DNA of 64,000 bases, from assembly GCF_002865645.1 (NCBI RefSeq), contig NW_020194644.1:975741-1039740 (forward strand), in the 5' to 3' direction. The notes under the pieces are model-generated. The model saw only the letters and a list, made by a program, of their open reading frames with translations, made no database searches and was not told where the DNA came from. The position numbers and the translations under genes are program-made. This DNA comes from Hyaloscypha bicolor E. Taxonomy: Eukaryota; Ascomycota; Leotiomycetes; Helotiales; Hyaloscyphaceae. Within the stretch, counting starts at the first letter, position 1, and each line of letters opens with the position of its first letter. Positions 14,838 to 26,475 of the stretch are shown here, piece by piece.

Positions 14838-17800
14838 ACATATACCATTTTACGGAGGCGGCGCAATTCGATATCGTTCCTTCATTTTCCGTGGGGGTAT
14901 GGGTGATGTTGTGTGGTGTGTCGTGAGATGAATGAAATTCCACCAATCAGATGCAAGAGGCGTCCTCCTTTCCTCGCCAAATCCGGAGCCTCAACATCAT
15001 GCGGTCATCCTAAGAATCGAAAAAAAAGGTATGTCGAAAAATCGAACTATGAGTTATTCGTTTTCCGAGCGCTATATATATAAAGGACGGCTATCCAGTA
15101 AAGCCCGGTGATCCACGGTCTCCGCTCCTTCGCCTTCATTGAGACCTTCTCAGTCCAGCATTCCCCCACTAATGGTATTTGTATCACAAATGAAGTGGCA
15201 CAATCTGAACAAGAAACTCGGAAGACTCTGGCCTCTTCGAGCCCGTCAGTGGATGTGAGTAGCCTAGTGGCGTGTCGAAAGGCATTCCTCTTTGTAGACC
15301 GGTTGCGGGCATTTCTCAGCTGCGTCAAGACGCCGAAGGACTTTAGATTGCAGTTTCGATTTTTCTTGCCGCCGACATACCGTTGCTCTCAGGTGCTATC
15401 TCATTGTTAATGCTTAGTGCCAATTTCCGCTTATAAATAGAGAAATTTTGGTGCTGGAGACGGTTTGATAGAGGGCAATGGAGATTATAAATATAGGGGA
15501 AGGAAGACGGATCAGCCAAGGGTGGATAGGCATTGAACCAATTTCCTATAATTGAGCAATTTAACTGGAGAAATCTTAAGCACCAACAGTCTTATACGAA
15601 TTTCCCTGCAAATTCCTAGAATATCCGATTTAAGGCGCTAGTGCTGGTAAAAGATGCTCTCTAGAGGCACACTCGTATTCATTATATGTCACCCTTTACC
15701 TCTACCAGCCTGCTCCACCTTACATTGGAGAGGCTATAAAACAGTACGTATTTCTATTTCCCATACTATTTCCTTATGGTCGAAGCACTGGGAAAATGGG
15801 CTACTGATTCAAGATGTGCAAACCATGGCCAAACTACAGCTGGCGCCAAGGGGGGATAGCCGTCTTCCATTCTCACGAGACTTGGATTACGGAAATAAAA
15901 TTCGGAATTTGGGTAGGTTGTCCCATATTGGTTGTGGCATTGTCAAATAAAGTGCTGTTGCCAGGGCTTTGGGCGGTTGTCACTTTTAAAGAGACACTTC
16001 TGTATCAACGTACAATGAAGTACGGCCCTGCGGACCCTTATATATAGCTCTGCGATCTTGAACTTTCTTCCAAATGACAATTAAATTTCAACGAATGCAC
16101 TAGCCGGGAAGACTCATTCTTGTTCAGCATATGTCATGTACACGGTGCGGTGTCGATGATGAACACTTTCAACCTCAAGTTTGAGGGATTATATTGGCAT
16201 TTGAGTTGGACGGCCCTCCATTCCCCGCAGGAGGTGAAAATAGTTTCACCGGACGTAGCAGCTTACTACAAGAGAACTGTTAGGCAAATCCTAGATCGCT
16301 CTTTTAGAAAATTACTGGATCTTAGATGACGAGTCCTTGACTCCTTGCCATACCACTCCTCCTATCACGCGCGAAGGAGGGTCTTTGAACGCCGCTAGGT
16401 TGTCATGCACTCAAATTTGAGTCACCTGCTGGGCGATTCTCGAGAGACCTCGGCTTCCAAAACTAATCATGCTTCGGTAGCTTGACCCCACATTTTTGTC
16501 AATTATAAAATCAGTAACTGAAGCATTGTACCGTACAGGCGTATCATTATACAGTTTCCCAAGCAGCTTCACTTCACCCAAGCTCCCATATTTAAAACGT
16601 GGAAGCTTTGTTCTCGTCCGAGCGATCGCAGAAAGTCATGCTATGGGTTGGAGAAGCCATTGGCCAAGAGAAGCTCTCAAAAAGGGGAGTAGCAATAATG
16701 GGCTTAAGTGGGTTGCTGTCAATAAGCTTCTTGTTGCTAATACTACTGATTTTACAAAGCTCGGCGCATGTCAATACGATCAAGCGTTATGGAAACTTCT
16801 CCTCAGAACCTAGTTCAACTCCCGATGTTCCGAAATCTGAGATAAAGGGCAGTCTGCCCTATTATCAATAACAAGTACTCGATCCTCCTTTTCCTTCGTA
16901 TCAGGTAGAATCTACTAGAGTTCAAAAGGATATGAGTTGTGTGCTTTTATAATATATTGTACACAGACCGCGGGGCCTATGATGTAAAGAACCTGCTGGT
17001 TTAAGCAATTAGCCCGAGGAGGGAGCCTTAAACGTGCTCCTAATCGACTACTTTCCAATATCTTAACTGAGAGAATAGAGAAAAAGCAAGAAAATAAAGG
17101 CTACGATAACAACAACAAGAATAGCAAGCAACCCACAGCAAGAAGTAAAAGAAGATACAATAGCAGCGATAACAACCGGAGTAGTTTGCAATACTCTCCT
17201 ATCTAGCAAGAAGAATAAAGGCGTAGAGTTAGCCTACCATAATCCATCTCTAGAGCCAAGTCAGGACAAGTTGTTGAGCTATAGCAATAATTGCAGCAAT
17301 GAGCTAATATAACAATCCTGAATTGGACGACGATGATTAGGAACCATGTCCTGCTACGAGGAAACGACCATCCTCATCAAATATCGGCCCAATACACGAG
17401 AAGTGCAAGCACTATCTTGCGCAGAGGTCGACCCGACAACATAGACCACGCTCCACCCCCCTTTAAAAGTATACTATGTTAATAGAGAGTATTTCGAATT
17501 ACTTAAGTTTGAGCAAAAGAGCTAAGTGGTTCTATTTTAATTAATTTTTAAAGATTGCGAAATTAAAACTCGCTTCTGTGTTTGGTCCTCTAGCTCGCTA
17601 ATGACCCCAGTAATGGGACGTTTATTTTTATCCTCATCCTTCCAACGTCCAATGAGAGTGCGTTCTGTGCGATTACGACAAAGACTCTTTGAGGGTTGAC
17701 GCATTTGCCTCATATCCCACGAATAAGCTCGTCGTGCAGATGCCAGGCCAAACACTTCTGGCACCTTACAATATAATGTGACAGAGAGTCATGGTTGGTC

Positions 17801-18555
17801 CCTGCACGGTGACTCAACTGTTCAGGTTTGCATGACAGTGGAGACAAGCCCCCTTCTTATTGGCCTCGTTCTTGTTCTCGTTCTCGTTTGCAGACGCCCT
17901 CCAAGGAAGGCAGACGCCATCAGACGGTTATGGGCATCAAGACCAGCCTTTCTTCCTTCCTATCACTAGAATTGAAGCCTCATACACGTGCACTTTGATT
18001 GGCGGTTTCGCTTAGAATGGGAGGTACTTGCCAATGGCGTGACAGCTCTACGAGGTGGAGCCTCGCGCAATAAAGAGTCTTTGTAGGAGGAGTTGTATTT
18101 ACAAGAATACGATGCTAAGGAGAGAAAGAAAAAGGATGTCTGAGTATAATTACAGCATTTATACCTCTGATACGCACTAAGCATCGCTTAGCGTATAGGT
18201 GTTAAGTGCATACCATAATCACATAAGAATATCCACTATGATCAGGTGACGATCCACCAGAGCTTGTCAAAAAGATATATTAATGGGGCGATGATTCGAG
18301 CTAAGGCTATGGATCTCACATCATCTTCGCTAATGCAAGCTTTATCTCTTGCTAAGGATAAATCTAAGCTTCTTGCTCTGTTAAGCTTTATGCTGGTTTA
18401 TAGGCATATGAGGCAATAAGATGGAGCTTCTCTAGCTAATCCCAGAACGCTAATCAATCCAGCTTAAATTAACTTGGTACCTCTAACTTAGTAAGCGCTC
18501 GCCCCTCCTGAAAATGAACGTTCAGCTTTAAGCATACATATCAATTTTCTCTGTA
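14838..18555. other. Gene-poor intergenic stretch
   Basis: Only short frames without recognisable family features. 17050-17350 is rich in AAC/AAG/CAA and reads like eroded low-complexity coding sequence. The minus-strand frame at 17764-17537 (75 aa, charged, with RTERTLIGRWKDEDKNKRP) may be a relic of an unknown protein. Nothing here can be called a gene with confidence. Confidence 0.4.
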
Positions 18556-18559
18556 AGTA

Positions 18560-18873
18560 ATTGTGCGTCAGGACTTGCACCAAAGCCCCTACGTCCCTGC
18601 AGGTTTAGTGCAGATCAGTGATATGGTCTTATTATAGCAATACTGCCATGCCTTGTAATTACTTCCTCAATTTCTCAAAATTGAAAGAAGTCAAAAATTG
18701 CGTAATTATCGGGCGCACCTCTGTATAATTTTTTGTTTAAAGATCTTTTATTACTTTGTAAGGTTATTTCAAATTCTAGATTCTTTTTGTTGGGGGAAAA
18801 AAGAGACCGTATCGCTGATACGCACTAAACCCACAGGGATGTAGGGGCTTTGGTGCAAGTCTTGACGCACGAT
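18560..18873. mobile_element. 314-bp long-TIR MITE with TA target duplication
   Basis: The left arm (18560-18628) and right arm (18805-18873) are inverted repeats of about 69 bp sharing GTGCGTCA.GACTTGCACC and CCAAAGCCCCTAC. TA flanks both ends (18558-18559 and 18874-18875). Most mismatches between arms are C/T or G/A transitions, consistent with RIP or deamination. The 176-bp AT-rich centre has no frame. Long TIRs with TA duplication point to a Tc1/mariner-derived non-autonomous element. Confidence 0.82.
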
Positions 18874-19107
18874 TAAGGTACGGAGCAAAAAACCTTATGT
18901 GGATACGAAAACGAGAACCCTGCCGAATACTACTCAACCTTTATAAGAGCTGGGTGATAATCTCTTATGCCGGTAATTTGCTCGGCTGCTCCACTTACAA
19001 GTACGTAGCCTCTGTGGATTACTAGTAATATAAAAAGAGGGCGCTGAGATGGCTTTTAGCAACAGGTCGTTGATCCGCCACCTCGCGCCTGCGAGCGTAC
19101 CGCTATA

Positions 19108-20832
19108 ATGTTATGCCTCCGCCTCTCCGTTGTCTTGCTTCCGTTTTTTTCAAGCCATGTGCTTTCGCTCCCATTTCTTGGTCCATGCGACGAGGTCGTG
19201 GTGACGTCAGTTTCAGGGACATACACTGGTATTATCACTGACATCGCCCCACACGTCCGCCAATTTTTAAAAATGCCCTATGCGCTGTCACCCACTGAAT
19301 CCCGCCGCTGGCTTCCCCCAATCAAGCCCTCTTCGAACTCCGGCTCCACCTACGATGCCACCACATTCCCACCTTCATGTCCCCAATATGTGTCCAGGGT
19401 TCCTACGGTACAATCACAGGATGTTCCCGAGTTCCAGATCTTCACGGATAGCCAAGGCACTACTGCTGGAGCGTCTGCGGCCGAGACATCGGAAGACTGC
19501 CTGTACTTGGCTGTCTGGACCCCGGCTGGCCTCGAGGTTTCCAATCTACCGGTGATCATGTTCATCACCGGGGGAGGCTTCTTAACGGGCGGGATAAACA
19601 TTCCGTACCAGCTCCCACATCACTGGGTCGAGCGGACTCAGGCCCATATCGTCGTTACTATCAAGTCGGTACTAGACTGCCGCTAGGACTAGGACACGTC
19701 TCTGGCTTTCTTCTAGTTATCGTTTGAATATCATGGGCTTCCCTGATGCCGCGGGGCTTGAAATACAAAATATTGGTCTGCTAGATCAGCGGATGGCGTA
19801 AGTAGCTGATAGAGTTGCAAGCCGAGGGCATGGCTAAATCAGCAGCAGGCTCGAGTGGGTGCGTGACAACATCGCAGCATTTAGAGGGAATCCGAGCAGA
19901 ATCATGCTCTGGGTACGTGGATATAGCTTGACCCTGCACTTCTCGCTGACTGTTCCCAGGGCCAGTCCGCAGGTGCAGATTCGGTCGATTTCCAAAACTT
20001 CGCCTTTCCCAACGACCCCATCGCCTCGAGCTTCTATATGTCCAGCGGGAACGCCTATCAGCCAATCGTCGTGTCTGATTCAGGGCATAAAAACTTCTCC
20101 TTTGTCGCCACTCATTTCGGCTGTGCAGGACTCGATTCATCCCAAGAACTAGATTGCATGCGTACCGTGCCTAGCGACGATTTACAGAACTTTGTCGGCC
20201 AATATATGGATAACTTCACCCTCGTAGATCCAACTCTGGCTCCTCTACGCTTTAACCCCACTGCAGACGAAGTTCTTGTATTCTCCAACTACACGGAAAG
20301 GTATGAAAAGGGTCTCGTTGCGGATCGTCCGGCAATAGTCTCCACGACAACAAACGAGGGTGTTGTCGCCGTTCCCTACCCTGGGACACCTGGCTCGTCT
20401 GCGGTGGGGCAGCCGCCTAATCAGACCGTTGTGGATTTTGCGACCCTACTATACTTCCTCCGTCCAGCAGTCTAAACTTCTGTTCTGCGTGCGAAGCTCA
20501 ATCTAACAACGTATCGCATTCAGTACGCTGGAAACTTCAGCAACGTGTCACCTCGGCCGTGGCTGGGTGCGTATCACTTATCGGACTTGCCGCCTGTCTT
20601 TGGGACGCATGGGGATTTTCGCGGGAGCAGTACGCCGGAGGAGGTCGCAGTTTCTGAGTCTATGCAGAATAATGTGTTTATGCAAATGCAGGATCCGACT
20701 GCCAGGCTAGAAGGAGTTGAGTGGCCAAGCTATAAGGAGGGCGGTGCATTAGTGTTTGGGTTGAATGGAACAATTGTACAGAGGGTGAGTGTGAGCGAGA
20801 TTGACAACGCTTGTGCGGGATTTGGAATATAA
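19108..20832 (+). pseudogene. Secreted type-B carboxylesterase/lipase with one in-frame stop
   Basis: Alpha/beta-hydrolase of the carboxylesterase/lipase type B family. A signal peptide is visible (MLCLRLSVVLLPFFSSHVLS). Introns at 19675-19716, 19798-19848 and 19913-19959 join the frame through NYRLNIMGFPDA and the nucleophile elbow GQSAGAD (SRIMLWGQSAG). The acid residue lies in TTTNEGVV and the catalytic His in GAYHLSDLPPVFG. The oxyanion motif is TGGGF instead of the usual HGGGF. At 20473-20475 a TAA interrupts a frame that continues without shift through KLNLTTYRIQYAGNFSNVSP to the natural stop at 20832. Family alignment puts Gln there, so CAA-to-TAA, a RIP-type change, is the simplest explanation. 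The truncated product would lose the catalytic His. It may be a very young pseudogene, or the stop could be bypassed by unseen splicing. Confidence 0.85.
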
Positions 20833-21003
20833 ATATGTTTCGACTGAATACGCTTTTGCTGAATACTATTTCTGCTATTTACAGGACCTTTGCAAGATCT
20901 TCAAGTGTCTGATCAATAGCATCTTTTGGGAGCTGTAGTAATCTGCTCCATGAAAACGTCGAAAGAGGCGAGGGCAAGACTACTAGACTTCCAAGCGTAT
21001 TTC
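20833..21003. other. Short intergenic spacer
   Basis: Nothing recognised between the esterase end and the NACHT relic. Confidence 0.4.
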
Positions 21004-21600
21004 TTAACGTGCCACATAACTCATCCTTTTTTCGTCTGTATATTCTGGATAGATATAGTACCCGAGGTCGGCAAGATATATCTCGTTGAAGTGCTTCTCT
21101 GCTACTGGTGTAGCGCTGCTGCTTCCTTTGAGAATTGTATCCAGTCTCTTGTAAACAAATCTCTTCCCTTCACGGATGAACCAACAGGCCGTTGCTGCCC
21201 AGATAAAGCGTCCACTAGCATATAGAACCAACTGTCTTAGAGCCTGCTCGCCAGGCCAGCCCGATCCGAGGGTCCACTCCTGCCCAATTATCCCCTGATT
21301 GTGTTTCAGGAATAGGGAGATATCATGGTTGATAATCGCCGGAGGTATGTTTTGGAGAACAAAGTCCTGGTGTTCAGATTATGGGATATGGAACATGCCA
21401 TAGAGAATTAAAATTTCAGGTCTGCTGGTGAGAAGGAATCGGGTTTTAGCTCGGAGCTGCAGAATTATCTTAATGTGGGCTTCATTGTCGCACTCATTAA
21501 GGGCATCAATAATAAGCAGAGAGGAAGGCGAAGATAAGCGCCTGTCTAACCTATCCCTTATGGCTGCCTCTATCTACTCGTCTGGATTTAGCCCTCTCTA
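21004..21600 (-). pseudogene. NACHT-domain (STAND NTPase) relic
   Basis: The minus strand encodes the middle of a fungal NACHT NTPase of the HET-E/NLR-like class. In order these are IEAAIRDRLDRRL, a Walker B-like strand LLIIDALNECDNEAHIK, RAKTRFLLTSRPEI, EHQDFVLQNIPPAIINHDIS, SGWPGEQALRQLV, ASGRFIWAATACWFIREGKR and RLDTILKG. Stops interrupt it (for example after GMFHIP). The P-loop, N-terminal effector and C-terminal repeat domains are missing. The longest surviving frame is 21231-21004. Such proteins act in heterokaryon incompatibility or innate-immunity-like cell death; this copy is dead. Confidence 0.82.
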
Positions 21601-23047
21601 ATATCTTTTTGCCTACTTAGTGCTCATGGCTTGCAGAACTGTGCAAATGCGAATATGAATATCTGAAATAGAAACGAAAAAAGAAGGCCTTCTGGGAGAA
21701 ATGGGAGAGGCGAAGAGGGAGGGCATATGGGTGCAAGGATATATATAGAGAGATAATGTGAGAATCTGGGTCAGAAGGCAAGTAAGGAGATGTGCGAGAA
21801 TATGGGTATGAAGCTAAAGAGAAAAGATATAAAGGCAAGAGGGAAACGGTTATTTATAGATCACGGGGCCCTAGGCAAAATGCGAGGACGGCACAAAGTA
21901 TCCTGAAGTTGTAGAAAAAGATTCCACGCATGAAGACAGGCAGACCAGAATAACTGTCAGGGAATATGGTGGGAACAGATTTGGGACCGCTGGCTGGGAA
22001 AGGGGGCATTTTCGGGGCCACACGGGCCAGTGGGTTGGGAAGTATCGAAATTCCGGTCAAGAAACAGAGTAAACGCGCGGTTGTTATATTTACGCTTTTG
22101 GTTAGGAAACGGGAATGCAGTCTAGGTGACGTTGTATTGACTTAGAAATGCAGAGAGTGCAAGTACAGGCCTTTACATTTTAAGTCTCGGTTGCCCAGAT
22201 TTTTTCCTTTGGCTAGGAAGACTGAGTTGCAAAGGCAGAGGTTTGTGGTTGAATTTAGAGTTTTGTTTCAGGCAGGTGTCGATCTATTATTATTGTTATG
22301 TTGAAAAGGCCAATCTCAAGCAGATTTGGAAGCGGGGAAACATATGCTGAGAGTGAAGGGGGGAAATTCATACACTGAATAAGTATAAGCAAACACTGAA
22401 GCAAGGGTAAAATAATGGCTTGAGTAAAATAATAACCTGGAAATTATCATATTTTGTTCCTCTCTATAATAGGATAACCCGAGCGGAATCGACCTCTCTT
22501 CTTTACTCAATTGATTTTGGTTCATAAAGAGCAAATTGGTTTGGGTGTACGGCAAAGTCGGGCAACTTGATTGCCCCACCCAATCTTTGATAGGAATGAG
22601 AGCCTGGAAGTAATTGTGAGATCTTCCTGTAGTGTGATCGGGGTAGCGGAAGGATTGCATAAAGTCAGAAAGCAATGCAAGCATAATCACGACCTGAGTT
22701 TTGAAATACGGCCTATTTGAATTTCCTATCTGCGAGGGAAACTAGGTGCAACTACTCTTTCCCCGACCTTCCCTCAATTTCCCGTGGAGTGTAATGAAGA
22801 CAAAGGAAAACTTGCTTAAGAAATTATGGAAGAGTGTGTTATGATGTGAATAGGACGTTGGTATCCAAAATCTGCATTGCGGATAAATGTTACCACGATC
22901 TATTCCAGATCAACTAGAAAACTTTGCAGTTTCAAGGGAGATTGCCAAAAGCCCCGGCGCCAGATCGTGGACTTTGTGATGTTGAAGAACATGGAAGACT
23001 TTTGAGAGAGAAATTACAGGTCGATGATTGTTGAGGACACTCTCGAC
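21601..23047. other. Intergenic, moderately AT-rich
   Basis: No supported gene. A 124-codon minus frame (22690-22316) has no recognisable features and is probably chance. Confidence 0.45.
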
Positions 23048-26000
23048 TCAGAGCCAATCATCCTCATTGAAGTCAAATATGTCTTCATCTTCAACCTCCA
23101 AAGTGGGCGCTGTTTCTTTCGGTTCGGATGCATCATTTTCGGTATTCTCAATCTCAGGCTCAATTCCCCAAGCTTTTTCCAGCTCCTCAAAATGAGGCTG
23201 GAGAGATTGTTGCAATCTTTTCTTCGCAAGCGAAGCATCTGGAGAAAGGGTCGTCTGTACTGGTTTTATACTGTGTCTCTCGACTACAACCACAAGATCT
23301 TCCCTGAGTTGAGTGTCGACAACATCGTAACTTGAATCGAACTTCTCTTGCAGCTTTTCCAGAAGCTCTTCAAGGGTCTCGCGAATTTCCTCTCCAGCAC
23401 TCTGGTACATAGCCTTCCCTCCATCGCCTTTCACATGTTCTCTGTGGGCTCTCTTATTGCGGTGAAATAATCCTTTTCCACACTCGCATCCGCACTGATT
23501 ATAGATATCTCTCCAAGCAGCCAAGACTGCAGGCTTTACAGTTCGGTGAGCTTCCTTCGATGCTTTGTTGATCCCTTCAAAGATAGCAGCTGCTTCGTCC
23601 TTAAGCATAGTGCGGAGACCGAGAATGTTTTCCCTTAAAGATTGAAGCGCTTCGTCGATTGCTGGGTGTAAATCGCGAGCAGAAGTCAACAGCGACTCCG
23701 TAAAAGCCTCGATAAGCTCATCTACTTGTGTCTCATATCTCTTAAGTAGTTCGGGGCGTTTTGTATGGAAGGTCTTAGTCCAAGACATGATGAGTGGGTC
23801 CAGGAAAAGGCCAGCCCTATGGATGTCAAACAAGTTTACACAGCACCATCGAAGACTAAACTTACAAATCTTCGTTCCAGTCATAACAAACTCTCCTAGA
23901 GCTTATCCATTCCCCCATGTTTCTGTTGATCGATTTATGCGTGTTCCAAGGCACTAGGCACCAGTCTAGTGTAACCTTTCTCATGGCCTCCGTCGCAGAA
24001 TATTCTGCACACTCTTCGAGAATTTCGTAGATGTCGTTGTCAATAAGTTGATTGATTTCCTCGCAAGTGGTTGTATGCAAATCCGAGAATACCTGTGAGA
24101 TATCAGGTTAGAACAATATTCAGCGACGGATTAGATTTCCATCAGGAGAAACATACTACCTCCAGCTTCTCGATTTCTGCATCCATTCGATCCTGTACAA
24201 TTACTTTCTCTTGCTCTAGCATCTTATATTCGGAAGAAGTATCTGCTGACCACAATTTCATACGATTGTGGCAGCTCTCAACATCTTCATTGAATGATCG
24301 AGCATTATGTTGGCGGATCCCCCATGTCATTCCGATCAGTGCATCCCTAAGAGCGGGGATTCCCGTGTCAGCTTTGGTTGAGAATCCTTTGCTTATGGCT
24401 TCTTCTGCATTCTCCCCACAATGTCGAGTGAAAGCGGCTGAAGAGACGCTAAAGACTTCCAAAGGCTTCTCAGAATTTTGTTGACCCATCATTCGTCTAG
24501 CTATCTCATACTCATTTCTGGCGGCTTCAACATGAATCTGAGCACGATTCTGGATGCATGACTTGGTGACTCTACTCTTAGCTTGTTGGATTTCTTCTTG
24601 TAGATACTGAATTTTCTGGTTGAGAGTGTAAAGATCTCCCACTTCTTTGTCAACGATGGGAGTAAGCTCTGACCGCTTGTCTGTGAGTGCTCGCAACTTT
24701 TGGATCTGATCCTTCTGGGTGTCCTTGAGATCAGATTCGTCGGATGCTGCGAAATATGAGTAAGGGCAGATGTTGGGGCTTGCAGTGGTAATATATGCCG
24801 TACCTGTAACATCATCCAAGCGCTTTCGCTTGTGTCCAGCCGGAGCCATGTCTTCCAAGATTTTGGTAACCCGAGTGGCAAGCTTCTCGTGTGCTTTATT
24901 CATCTTACCAAGGTTTTCCACATTCTTCCGAAGCTTTGGTTCTCTCTTGCCAACCTCCCATCTCAGTTCTGAAACACTCTGCGTCTTGTCTCGAATTCGC
25001 TGCATATCATTTTTGTTCGAGTCCTGCAAGTTCTCATGATCTCTGATGTATGCTTTGTAATCCATCAGATCGTCAATCTTGGTAATGACAAAGAACAACG
25101 AATCGCTCGTGTATAGACCATCCAGCTGCATGTTCCTCCGCTCAACTGAACTGAGTAGCTCTTGAGCAACTCTGTCACTGCCGGCTCTTACTGCAGGCGC
25201 ACAAACTACCGACGCAGTGAGATTCTTGCGGTAGTTGTCGGCTACGGCAACTCTTGCCACACTTGTATCGTGCGAACCAGGAAGATCGACAAGAATGATT
25301 CCGCACCTCAGAATATCAGATTTGACGTAGACTCTAACAACCTTGACCAGTGGCCATAAGGAAATTGCAGCTTTATCTCCCTGCTTGGGCTTGCTCGACT
25401 CGATGTATTTTTTGATACCGCGAGCAAATGATGGTTCCGAGGATGCTTGCACTTCCTCCTTGGAGTCCAGCATCTTTTGAACGTGCTGCTCATTGAGAAG
25501 AACCTCCGCTGATGTATTGTCGATATCATCGACGGTTTGCAAATATGGATATACCCACTTAATCTTTTCGATAGTGGTGAGCATTTGTTGATAAGCTTCG
25601 ATATCAACCTCATCGTCTTCTCCTGCAGGAACTTTATCGTAGATTTCTTTGTTCTTAAAGAGATTTTTCACTTCTTTTGTGAATTCTTCCTTGCTGATAC
25701 CTTCAATGACGGCTTTGAAGAGATGTTCAGGCTCGTTATCAATGTTGTATGAAACTTCAACGGGGACTGCAGTGCTCGCAACCTCTTCATTTCTCGGCAA
25801 AACTTCCATATGGAGGAGGGCGTTGATCAAAGAACTTTTCCCTGTACCAGTGCTTCCGAGAAAGCCGATGCGAACTTCGCAGTTTTTCTTGCGCTTGTGT
25901 ATTGCAGCTGTCCGTTTGTTAGCATCCGGAGAAGATAAATGCCACCACGGGACTTTTAGAATAAGGAGTTTATCGGACGACCTACCAATTTCCTTGAGTC

Positions 26001-26475
26001 TGGTCTTGCACGAAACGACCTCGCTGGAATGTTTCTTGAGAAGGGTTTCCAAGTTTTCGAAGTATTTTCGTGAGTGCTCTGCAGCTTCTTCATTGATTTT
26101 GACTTGCTTGACTCGAGGCCTGTCATCGCAGAGCTTCCATACAGGTTCTATTTTATTGGTTGTATGCGCTTCTGGACACGTAGGGGATGGGTTCGCGTTC
26201 GCGGGAATGTTTGTTGCCTCCTGTGCGGCTCCAGGCTCGTCCATAATCTGTTTGTCCGCGTCCATGGAATTGCTCACCTGCACCGGCGGCAAGTCGCCCT
26301 CTACTTTCACTAGAGGTTCCGGCATTTTCTCAGCATGGAGATACTTTTGTGTCATGCGGGAAGGTGACTGTTGATGCGGAGGATAGCGTTGAAATGAGGG
26401 GGGAAGTACGCTTGCCAATGCCACTCGAGGTGAATGTGAACGGGAGGCGATAGAATGGTGGCTTTGCAAAACCAA
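23048..26475 (-). CDS. Large dynamin-superfamily GTPase, nuclear GTPase SLIP-GC-like
   Basis: Five exons (26475-25986, 25907-24804, 24746-24160, 24092-23866, 23816-23048) splice in frame to about 1058 aa. The introns at 25908-25985 (78 nt) and 24747-24803 (57 nt) are multiples of three, so they stay hidden in an open frame, but have consensus ends and a GCTAAC branch site in the first. The GTPase motifs are G1 GSTGTGKSS (about 181-189), G3 DLPG (about 371-374) and G4 TKID (about 439-442). Long Glu/Lys-rich coiled-coil stretches follow, with CGCECGKGLFHRNKR-like Cys/His residues in the C-terminal third and a very acidic end (DEDIFDFNEDDWL). This layout matches fungal SLIP-GC-type GTPases, whose function is poorly known. 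Alternative starts are Met at 26355 or 26325; the first about 50 residues are low in conserved features. Confidence 0.88.

Noticed and set aside
21617..21838. Minus frame rich in Ser, Tyr and Pro
   Set aside because: Composition reflects a GA-rich plus strand and there are no family features.
25649..26374. 241-codon plus frame
   Set aside because: It is antisense to the conserved GTPase domain.
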